In this document: in pieces, positions 1 through 6,008 of the stretch
How positions within the stretch are numbered: position 1 is the stretch's first letter
Layout of the letters: each line of letters starts with the position of its first letter
Assembly (NCBI GenBank): GCA_947071285.1
Contig: CAMTFK010000261.1
Coordinates: 1 to 6,259 of the forward strand
DNA from: an uncultured Bacteroides sp.
GTDB taxonomy: Bacteria; Bacteroidota; Bacteroidia; Bacteroidales; Bacteroidaceae
DNA length: 6,259 bases
Direction: 5' to 3'
Notes under the pieces: model-generated
Database searches by the model: none
What the model saw: the letters and a program-made list of their open reading frames with translations, nothing else
Told to the model about the DNA's origin: nothing
Made by a program: the position numbers and the translations under genes

Positions 1-49
1 TTGCTTACTTGTTCCCTGAAAACCTTGTCAACTTTTAATTATTATAGGT

Positions 50-907
50 ATGAGTTACAATTTGTTGAAAGGAAAAAGAGGCATTATTTTCGGTGCTCTG
101 AATGAGCAGTCCATTGCCTGGAAAGTAGCAGAAAAAGCTGTAGAAGAAGGTGCAACAATCACCTTGTCAAACACTCCGGTAGCAGTTCGCATGGGCGAAG
201 TATCTGCACTGGCAGATAAATTGCAATGCGAAGTTATTCCCGCAGATGCTACAAGCGTAGAAGATTTGGAAAATGTATTCAAGCGTTCCGTAGAAGTACT
301 GGGCGGTCAGATTGACTTTGTGCTCCACTCTATCGGCATGTCTCCCAATGTTCGCAAGAAACGCACGTATGATGATTTGGATTATGATATGCTGGACAAG
401 ACGCTGGATATTTCTGCCGTGTCTTTCCATAAGATGATACAGGCTGCCAAGAAGTTGAATGCCATTGCAGATTACGGTTCAATCCTTGCATTGAGCTATG
501 TGGCTGCACAGCGCACATTCTATGGTTACAACGATATGGCAGATGCCAAGGCATTGTTGGAGTCTATTGCACGTAGCTTCGGTTATATCTATGGTCGCGA
601 ACATAATGTACGCGTCAATACCATCTCTCAGTCACCGACTATGACAACTGCCGGTTCGGGTGTGAAGGGTATGGATAAATTGTTCGATTTCGCCAACCGT
701 ATGTCTCCGCTGGGCAATGCATCAGCCGATGAATGTGCCGACTATTGTATCGTGATGTTCTCCGATCTGACCCGTAAAGTGACTATGCAGAACCTGTTCC
801 ATGACGGTGGTTTCTCCAGTGTAGGTATGAGTCTTCGTGCCATGGCCACTTATGAAAAGGGGCTGGATGAATATATGGACGAAAATGGAAACATTATCTA
901 TGGGTAA
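50..907 (+). CDS. fabI: Enoyl-[acyl-carrier-protein] reductase (NADH), FabI
   Basis: This cytosolic short-chain dehydrogenase/reductase catalyses the last step of each fatty-acid elongation cycle, reducing trans-2-enoyl-ACP with NAD(P)H. The 285-residue protein starts with the FabI-type dinucleotide-binding loop (G15-A-L-N-E-Q-S-I-A23). It carries the family signature HSIG at 93-96 and the catalytic set Y150, Y160 and K167 in the Y-x6-K arrangement; these match E. coli Y146, Y156 and K163. G96 and M163 correspond to E. coli G93 and M159 at the triclosan site and are unchanged, so sensitivity is plausible (inference). After the DGGFSS strand at 252-257 there is a tail of about 24 residues ending in NIIYG that E. 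coli FabI (262 aa) lacks; I recall such tails in Bacteroidetes homologues. The ATG at 50 places the first beta strand correctly. No Shine-Dalgarno sequence or clear Bacteroides promoter is visible in the 49 bp upstream, so it may be read from an upstream gene. Confidence 0.96.
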   Translation: MSYNLLKGKRGIIFGALNEQSIAWKVAEKAVEEGATITLSNTPVAVRMGEVSALADKLQCEVIPADATSVEDLENVFKRSVEVLGGQIDFVLHSIGMSPNVRKKRTYDDLDYDMLDKTLDISAVSFHKMIQAAKKLNAIADYGSILALSYVAAQRTFYGYNDMADAKALLESIARSFGYIYGREHNVRVNTISQSPTMTTAGSGVKGMDKLFDFANRMSPLGNASADECADYCIVMFSDLTRKVTMQNLFHDGGFSSVGMSLRAMATYEKGLDEYMDENGNIIYG

Positions 908-910
908 TAC

Positions 911-945
911 ATAGTGATTAACGGTTAGTGATGAGTGATTAGTGG
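911..945 (+). repeat. Left heptamer cluster, consensus TTAGTGA
   Basis: Starting 4 bp after the fabI stop codon, 35 bp can be divided without gaps into five 7-bp units: ATAGTGA, TTAACGG, TTAGTGA, TGAGTGA, TTAGTGG. Because the period is not a multiple of three and each unit contains TAG or TGA, stops occur in all three plus-strand frames. The cluster is the reverse complement of the units at 983-1028. The units are read directly from the sequence; their function is unknown. Confidence 0.8.
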
Positions 946-996
946 CTATGCAGTATGATGGCATCGCAAAACAAACCGCTCATCACTAACTTTTTT
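924..996 (+). terminator. Probable hairpin terminator after fabI
   Basis: A perfect 12-bp inverted repeat, GTTAGTGATGAG at 924-935 and CTCATCACTAAC at 979-990, is followed directly by six T (991-996), the layout of a factor-independent terminator. The 43-nt loop contains a second imperfect stem, GCTATGC (945-951) with GCATCGC (961-967), one mismatch and a 9-nt loop. The outer stem is AT-rich and the loop long, so it may be weak. Since the arms are made of heptamer units, alternative pairings with 1003-1023 compete with it. It lies 17 bp after the fabI stop, a suitable position for ending that transcript. Confidence 0.45.
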
Positions 997-1028
997 CACT
1001 TTTCACTAATCACTAATCACTAATCAAC
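983..1028 (+). repeat. Right heptamer cluster, consensus TCACTAA
   Basis: TCACTAA occurs at 983-989 and three times in tandem at 1003-1023. There is a variant TCACTTT at 996-1002, a T-rich 6-bp spacer at 990-995 and a partial unit at 1024-1028 that abuts the GTG start of the next gene. The cluster mirrors the left cluster at 911-945, so the two form a long imperfect palindrome. The three tandem TAA codons (1007, 1014, 1021) fall in three different frames and close every plus-strand frame just before the downstream gene. Confidence 0.85.
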
Positions 1029-1733
1029 GTGGAAACAGCTCTTTATCTTTTGCCCGTCACACTGGGGGATACCCCTATTGAAACTGTGTTGCCTTCCTAT
1101 AATAAGGAGGTCATACTTGGTATTCGTCATTTCATTGTAGAAGATGTGCGCTCGGCGCGTCGCTTCCTGAAAAAGGTGGATCGGGAGATAGATATTGATG
1201 CGTTGACTTTTTATCCACTGAATAAGCATACATCGCCCGAAGATATTTCCGGCTACTTGAAACCGTTGATAGCAGGGCAATCTATGGGAGTGATTTCTGA
1301 AGCCGGTTGTCCGGCAGTGGCCGACCCGGGAGCAGATGTCGTGGCAATTGCCCAACGGAAGAACCTGAAAGTGGTTCCGTTGGTAGGGCCGTCTTCCATT
1401 ATCCTGTCTGTCATGGGTTCCGGATTCAATGGGCAAAGTTTTGCTTTTCATGGCTATCTCCCCATCGAACCGGATGAGCGTGCCAAGAAACTGAAAACCC
1501 TGGAGCAGCGAGTTTATGCCGAGCAACAGACACAGCTTTTCATTGAAACACCTTACCGCAATAATAAAATGGTGGATGATATTTTACGTAACTGCCGCCC
1601 GCAAACCAAACTCTGTATTGCTGCGAACATTACGTGCGAAGGGGAGTATATCAAAACCAAAACAGTGAAAGAGTGGCAGGGAAGGGTTCCCGACCTCTCT
1701 AAAATTCCTTGTATTTTTCTCTTGTACAAATAA
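1029..1733 (+). CDS. RsmI-like SAM-dependent methyltransferase (tetrapyrrole methylase fold)
   Basis: This 234-residue protein belongs to the tetrapyrrole (corrin/porphyrin) methylase fold, closest in layout to RsmI, which 2'-O-methylates 16S rRNA C1402. Recognisable parts are the first strand YLLPVTLGD (6-14), the SAM-site stretch GVISEAGCPAVADPGA (87-102, compare RsmI VSDAGTPLISDPG), VGPSSIILSVMGSG (119-132), the FxGYLP-like turn FHGYLP (140-145) and FIETPYRNNKM (171-181, compare FYESTHR). The N-terminal PVTLGD replaces the PTPIGNL of true RsmI, so I take it as a paralogue with an unproven substrate and give no symbol. The start is GTG: an in-frame TAA at 1014-1016 excludes anything further upstream, and later starts would delete the first strand. 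No Shine-Dalgarno sequence is visible; heptamer repeats occupy the place where one would lie. The last 35 bp overlap the convergent gene on the other strand. Confidence 0.88.
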   Translation: METALYLLPVTLGDTPIETVLPSYNKEVILGIRHFIVEDVRSARRFLKKVDREIDIDALTFYPLNKHTSPEDISGYLKPLIAGQSMGVISEAGCPAVADPGADVVAIAQRKNLKVVPLVGPSSIILSVMGSGFNGQSFAFHGYLPIEPDERAKKLKTLEQRVYAEQQTQLFIETPYRNNKMVDDILRNCRPQTKLCIAANITCEGEYIKTKTVKEWQGRVPDLSKIPCIFLLYK

Positions 1734-2817
1734 CTTCTTTCAGGTGCTCATACTCATTCTCAAAGCAGCAGCTAAAGAAGTTCTTGCCTAAATTATGTTC
1801 TATCTGTTGGAAAGTCCAAAGTTTTCCATCTTTTATCTGTTTATCCCGTAAAAGATTGTCGTCTTCTATATCAATAAGGAAAAGGTAGATGAGGCGGTTG
1901 GTCACTTTGTTTTCAAAGTGATACATAATGTTAAACTGCAAATCCTGTATCGGAGCTTGTGGAAATGCCTGTTTCACAAGGCGGACGATGCTTTGTTCCA
2001 ACGTTTCCCCGTATAAGAGGTAACACTCCATCGGTACATCGGTTTTTCCCCGCTCGAGAGTGCAACGTTGCGGACGCGGGCGTAAATAGAGCATGCCGTT
2101 GTGGGACACGGCAATACGGACTACCGGGTTGATATATTCATTTTTCCGGTTGATGGCATCTACTGCCAGGCTTCTTCCGATAACATCTCCTTTCGTGTTG
2201 ACAATGGGCACAAAAGCAGTATGTTCCATCATTACGTTGAAATAGAGGATGCCGAACTGATTGAACAGTATACTCAATATAAATACGGCGGGCGGACAAA
2301 AACGGAACAGTACATTCCGGGCAGTATCACTTAAAGGGCCGGGAATCAGTATAGCTATGAAGATTGCCAGCAGATGGATAAAGGCGATAATGATAACCAC
2401 CCGCGTAGATACAATGGCAGACTCCGCCCCCTGTGCAAAAAGCTGCTTGCAACATTTCTTTGATTGGGAAATCTGGTGGGCAAGAAATCTTCTTCTGTTC
2501 AGGAAGATAACGACAATGGGTATGAGCGTACTGATTTCCAACGTCAATGGAAACATGTCGCGAGTGGAGCAGTCGCCGAAGAAAAAGGTGGTAAGAGTTA
2601 ATAACAAGAGCATGCCCGTAGTGCAGTAAAGTAGAAAATTAGGAACCCTGGCTCCTTTATTCCATAGCGTGAATAAACTATAAAGGACCCCTACACCTGC
2701 ACCAATGTAGATGGAAATGTCTTGGGTTATGAATTCGCATAATACGATAGATACGATAGCAGGAATAAATCCCAAAGACATATTGAACTTAGATGATAGA
2801 ACTCCTTTTTTAGGCAT
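1699..2817 (-). CDS. Six-helix membrane protein with C-terminal degenerate Nudix-like domain
   Basis: I do not recognise a named family for this 372-residue protein. The N-terminal half has six hydrophobic segments at about 13-30, 34-52, 61-80, 88-106, 139-159 and 174-194, with an Arg-rich loop (108-110) and a Lys/Cys-rich loop (120-124) between helices 4 and 5. The rest (about 200-372) is soluble and, with six helices and a basic N-terminus, probably cytosolic. It begins VPIVNTKGDVIG (203-214) and has strands IAVSHNGMLYLRPRP (235-249), like the start of a Nudix fold. The segment 265-286 aligns with the Nudix box: E271 and R279 are in register, but the two metal-binding glutamates are Q283 and A284. 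A hydrolase activity is therefore doubtful; nucleotide or ligand sensing is an inference. It starts 56 bp after lipA, possibly in the same transcript, and its 3' end overlaps the convergent methyltransferase gene. Confidence 0.8.
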   Translation of the reverse strand: MPKKGVLSSKFNMSLGFIPAIVSIVLCEFITQDISIYIGAGVGVLYSLFTLWNKGARVPNFLLYCTTGMLLLLTLTTFFFGDCSTRDMFPLTLEISTLIPIVVIFLNRRRFLAHQISQSKKCCKQLFAQGAESAIVSTRVVIIIAFIHLLAIFIAILIPGPLSDTARNVLFRFCPPAVFILSILFNQFGILYFNVMMEHTAFVPIVNTKGDVIGRSLAVDAINRKNEYINPVVRIAVSHNGMLYLRPRPQRCTLERGKTDVPMECYLLYGETLEQSIVRLVKQAFPQAPIQDLQFNIMYHFENKVTNRLIYLFLIDIEDDNLLRDKQIKDGKLWTFQQIEHNLGKNFFSCCFENEYEHLKEVICTREKYKEF

Positions 2818-2834
2818 TGCTACTTTATTTTGTC

Positions 2835-2851
2835 GTTATCTCATAGATAAC
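2835..2851. repeat. 17-bp perfect palindrome in the lipA-membrane protein gap
   Basis: GTTATCT, a 3-bp CAT centre and AGATAAC form a perfect 7-bp inverted repeat inside the 56-bp gap. No T-run follows it on the minus strand, so it is not a standard terminator. Its position, 18 bp upstream of the membrane-protein ATG, would suit an operator or a translational hairpin. Read on the minus strand, the centre also makes ATG AGA TAA (2844-2836), a two-codon open frame in phase with, but closed before, the gene start. Function is unproven. Confidence 0.4.
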
Positions 2852-2873
2852 AAATAAATAGAGCAATTGGTTT

Positions 2874-3743
2874 TTATTTCGTTTCTTTTTTATAAAATCT
2901 GATTTGTTTCTCGGCATGATAAGAGGAGCGTACTAAAGGTGCACTTTCTACCTGGTCGAAGCCTTTGGCTAAACCTATCTCTTTGTAAGAAGCAAATTGT
3001 GCAGGAGTAACATACTCTGCCACAGGGTAATGCTTGTGCGAAGGTTGCAGGTACTGACCGATTGTCAATATCCGGCAACCCACCCGGCGCAGGTCGTCCA
3101 TCAGTTCTTCCACTTCTTCCGGAGTTTCTCCCAACCCTGCCATGATGCCCGATTTGGCTGTTATGCCGCTATCGGCTATCTGGCTTATCACTTCCAGACT
3201 CGTATCATAACGGGCAGCACTGCGTACCAACGGAGTGATACGTTTCACTGTTTCCATATTGTGGGAAATGATTTCCGGACAAGCTTCGATTACCTGTGCA
3301 ATCAAATCCTTCTTTCCCTGGAAGTCCGGGATAAGTACTTCGACGGTAGTTTCGGGGTTCAGTCGTTTGATTTCCCGGATGGTACGCGCCCAGTGTGCGG
3401 CTCCGAGGTCGGGCAAGTCGTCCCGGTCTACAGAGGTGATGACTGCATGAGATAGCTTCATCAAGGCTATGGACTCTGCCACATGAGTAGGTTCGTCCGG
3501 GTCCAGCGGAAGCGGCTTGCCTGTCTGAGTATTGCAGAATTTGCAGCAACGGGTGCAGATGTCACCACCTATCATGAAGGTGGCGGTTCCTTTTCCCCAA
3601 CATTCTCCCATGTTTGGGCAACGTCCGCTGCTGCAAATGGTGTGCAGGCAGTGGGAGTCAACGATACGTTTGGTTTCGGTGTACCGTTCATTGGCTCCTA
3701 TACTGATTTTAAGCCATTCAGGCTTGCGTACTCTGTCTGTCAT
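2874..3743 (-). CDS. lipA: Lipoyl synthase LipA (radical SAM)
   Basis: LipA inserts two sulfur atoms into protein-bound octanoyl groups to give lipoyl cofactors for 2-oxoacid dehydrogenases and the glycine cleavage system. All diagnostic parts are present in 289 residues. These are the N-terminal RKPEWLK (6-12), the auxiliary-cluster motif C37-x4-C42-x5-C48 (CSSGRCPNMGEC), the radical SAM motif C63-x3-C67-x2-C70 (CTRCCKFC), the DRDDLPDLGA block (106-115) and the terminal RSSYHAE (272-278) whose serine ligates the auxiliary cluster in studied enzymes. E. coli LipA has 321 residues; the difference lies mostly at the N-terminus. Extra cysteines at 32 and 66 flank the two motifs. Its ATG overlaps the TGA of the upstream peptidase gene (ATGA), which points to co-transcription and translational coupling. 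No lipB or lplA is in the window. Confidence 0.97.
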   Translation of the reverse strand: MTDRVRKPEWLKISIGANERYTETKRIVDSHCLHTICSSGRCPNMGECWGKGTATFMIGGDICTRCCKFCNTQTGKPLPLDPDEPTHVAESIALMKLSHAVITSVDRDDLPDLGAAHWARTIREIKRLNPETTVEVLIPDFQGKKDLIAQVIEACPEIISHNMETVKRITPLVRSAARYDTSLEVISQIADSGITAKSGIMAGLGETPEEVEELMDDLRRVGCRILTIGQYLQPSHKHYPVAEYVTPAQFASYKEIGLAKGFDQVESAPLVRSSYHAEKQIRFYKKETK

Positions 3744-5953
3744 TTCAACTCTTTTTCAAAGAAGTTCGTCAGCTTCGTATACAGGTGATAACGGGTATTG
3801 CCACCATAGATACTGTGGTTGCGGTTTGTATAGACTTGCATATCGAATTGCTTGTTCAGTTGCACCAGATGTTCTGCGTATTCCGCGCAATTCTGGAAGT
3901 GGACATTATCATCCGCCATACCGTGAACTAACAATAAATTTCCATTCAGATTATTGGCACGTGTGAAGGCGGAAGAACTTTTGTATCCTTCGGCATTCTC
4001 CTGTGGGGTACGCATGAAGCGTTCGCCGTAGATGGTATCGTAATAATTCCAGTCGGTCACAGCAGCTACGGCAACTCCGGCTTTGAAGACGGGTGTACCT
4101 TCACTCATACTCATGATGGTCATGTATCCGCCGTAGCTCCATCCCCAGATGCCGATGCGGTTTTTGTCTACATATGGTTGGCTACCCATATATTGGGCGG
4201 TTGCCACCTGGTCTTTCGCCTCTTTTACACCCAGATTGAGATAGGTACATTTCTCGAATTCCGCACCGCGTCCGCCTGTTCCGCGTCCGTCCACGCAGAC
4301 AACAATGAAACCGCGGCTTGCCATGTAAGTCTCCCAACTGATAGCCCATGTGTCGAGCACTTGCTGGGAACCGGGACCGCTGTATTGATATAGAAGTACA
4401 GGATATTTTTTGGATGCGGAGAAATTTGTCGGCTTCATCATCCAGCCGTTCAGCGTTATGCCGTCTTGCGTCTGGAAAGTGAAGAATTCCTTCTGGGGTA
4501 TGTTATATTTCGTCAGGGTTTGCTTCAATGGGTCGTTGGTAACCAGCGTACTCAATACTTTGCCTGTATTGTCGTTCAGGGTGATAACAGTAGGAGTGCT
4601 CAGATTTGAATAGCGGTTCATGTAGTACTTCATGTTCGTGCTGAACTGGGCACTGTTAATACCGGGCTGAGCGGAAAGTTTAGTCTTCTTTCCCTTGCGG
4701 TCTATCTTATACACAGCTTGGCGGAGCGGGCTTTCTTCATTGCTGATATAATAAAAACTGTCGTCAGCAGCATCCCAGCCTAAGAAGTTCTTCACTTCAT
4801 AGTTTCCGGCAGTGACTTGCTTAATCAGGTTGCCGCCCATGCTGTACCAGTACAGATGGTTATAACCGCTCTTTTCGCTTAGATAACTAAAGTTATCGGG
4901 ATAGAAAATGATATTGTCGAATACATTCTCCTTAATATAAGCATCGCTTTCGTCACGCAACACCTGTTTGCAAACCGTGGAACGTGGGTCGCCAAAGTAC
5001 ATGTCCAAGCGGTTCTGATGACGGTTCAGCGTCACGATAGCCAGTTTGTTAGGGTCTTGTGTGAAGCGAATGCGCGGAATATATCCGTCAGTATCCATAG
5101 GCACCTGCATCTTGCGGGTTACTTTCGACTTGATGTCAAAGGTGTGTACAGATACCTTTGAATTCGCTTCTCCGGTTTTGGGATATTTATAGGTATAATC
5201 GCCCGGGTATTTCTCAAAGGCAGAGATATGGGGATTGCTTCCGGCAAAAACCGGGAAACTGTAAGAAGGTACGTCTGTCTCGTCAAAACGGATATAGGCC
5301 AGCATTTTACTGTCGGCACTGAATTCCAGAGCACGGTTGAAGGAAAATTCTTCCTCATACACCCAGTCGGGAATGCCATTCAGCACAGCATTGCGTTTGC
5401 CGTCTTCCGTAACCTGGCTTTCGCTGTTGCCATACAGGAACTTTACGAGATAGATATTATTATCCCGCACGAAAGCAACCATCGTTCCGTCCGGTGAGAA
5501 TACCGGCACTTGCTGCGGACCGCCGTCGGACAGTTTCTCTACGATATTGTTGATTTCTCCGTTGATGTTCCGTTTCAGACTATATATATAATGTATAGCA
5601 GTATAAGAGTGGCGATAAATCGGAGTCTTTTCCGTAGCGATGAGCAATTTGCCGCCATCCGGCGAAAAACTGTAGCTGTCGAATGTCTTGAACGGACATT
5701 CGCGGGCGGTAGCGGCATCAAATAATACTTCTACCTGTTTCCCCGTCTTGAAGGAATATTTGATAATCTGCGTTCCTTCCGCATTCATTTGTGAATAGTG
5801 TTCTCCGTCTCCGGGAATGGGAATCACTCCGTAAATGTTTTCAGCACGGAACTTACCCGATACAATGTCTTTTAAATCAAGTGCCTGACCGCCTTGTGCG
5901 AAACCTGCCAATGTGCAGAGGCAAAGAAGAATTGCAATACTTATCTGTTTCAT
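3740..5953 (-). CDS. dpp4: Dipeptidyl peptidase IV, S9B family serine peptidase, periplasmic
   Basis: This enzyme removes N-terminal Xaa-Pro (and Xaa-Ala) dipeptides. The 737-residue protein begins with a signal peptide (hydrophobic 4-18, likely cleavage after A19 in GFA-QGG) and no lipobox, so a periplasmic location is expected. A beta-propeller domain follows, with FSPDG turns at 96-100 and 152-156, and the substrate N-terminus anchor DWVYEEE (196-202), where E201 and E202 match human DPP4 E205/E206. The alpha/beta-hydrolase domain covers about 515-737. The oxyanion Tyr is Y524 (YSGPGSQ), the nucleophile S606 is in GWSYGG, D681 is in HGMADDNVHF and H713 is in NRNHSIYGG, a complete triad. 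These motifs separate it from prolyl tripeptidyl peptidase and other S9 members with fair certainty. A homologue in B. thetaiotaomicron has been shown to be a true DPP4 affecting envelope integrity. It lies 55 bp after the antitoxin gene and overlaps lipA by 4 bp. Confidence 0.95.
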   Translation of the reverse strand: MKQISIAILLCLCTLAGFAQGGQALDLKDIVSGKFRAENIYGVIPIPGDGEHYSQMNAEGTQIIKYSFKTGKQVEVLFDAATARECPFKTFDSYSFSPDGGKLLIATEKTPIYRHSYTAIHYIYSLKRNINGEINNIVEKLSDGGPQQVPVFSPDGTMVAFVRDNNIYLVKFLYGNSESQVTEDGKRNAVLNGIPDWVYEEEFSFNRALEFSADSKMLAYIRFDETDVPSYSFPVFAGSNPHISAFEKYPGDYTYKYPKTGEANSKVSVHTFDIKSKVTRKMQVPMDTDGYIPRIRFTQDPNKLAIVTLNRHQNRLDMYFGDPRSTVCKQVLRDESDAYIKENVFDNIIFYPDNFSYLSEKSGYNHLYWYSMGGNLIKQVTAGNYEVKNFLGWDAADDSFYYISNEESPLRQAVYKIDRKGKKTKLSAQPGINSAQFSTNMKYYMNRYSNLSTPTVITLNDNTGKVLSTLVTNDPLKQTLTKYNIPQKEFFTFQTQDGITLNGWMMKPTNFSASKKYPVLLYQYSGPGSQQVLDTWAISWETYMASRGFIVVCVDGRGTGGRGAEFEKCTYLNLGVKEAKDQVATAQYMGSQPYVDKNRIGIWGWSYGGYMTIMSMSEGTPVFKAGVAVAAVTDWNYYDTIYGERFMRTPQENAEGYKSSSAFTRANNLNGNLLLVHGMADDNVHFQNCAEYAEHLVQLNKQFDMQVYTNRNHSIYGGNTRYHLYTKLTNFFEKELK

Positions 5954-6008
5954 AATTCTGATTGATTTCTTTAATGGGTGGATATGGGAATAAATTATTA
6001 AAAGAAGA

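Noticed and set aside
1..38. Possible 3' end of an upstream plus-strand gene (open frame from base 3 ending AYLFPENLVNF, TAA at 36-38)
   Set aside because: Eleven sense codons are too few to tell a coding tail from chance, and the peptide matches nothing I recognise.
1020..1526. 168-codon open frame on the minus strand opposite the methyltransferase
   Set aside because: The plus-strand frame carries clear family motifs over the same bases. The antisense translation has no recognisable domain and looks like a shadow.
2261..2629. 122-codon plus-strand frame inside the membrane-protein gene
   Set aside because: It lies opposite the membrane helices of the minus-strand gene, has no domain signal, and is explained by complementarity to the real frame.
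2851..2872. Possible -7 element TTTATTTG on the minus strand before the membrane-protein gene
   Set aside because: It has one mismatch to TAnnTTTG, but no TTTG -33 partner is visible at the proper distance. The AT-rich gap makes such matches common.
2997..3455. 152-codon plus-strand frame opposite lipA
   Set aside because: LipA is unambiguous here. The opposite-strand translation is low in order and has no motif.
5581..5595. TATATATA run inside dpp4
   Set aside because: It encodes Ile-Tyr codons (HYIYSL) of the peptidase propeller and needs no separate explanation.
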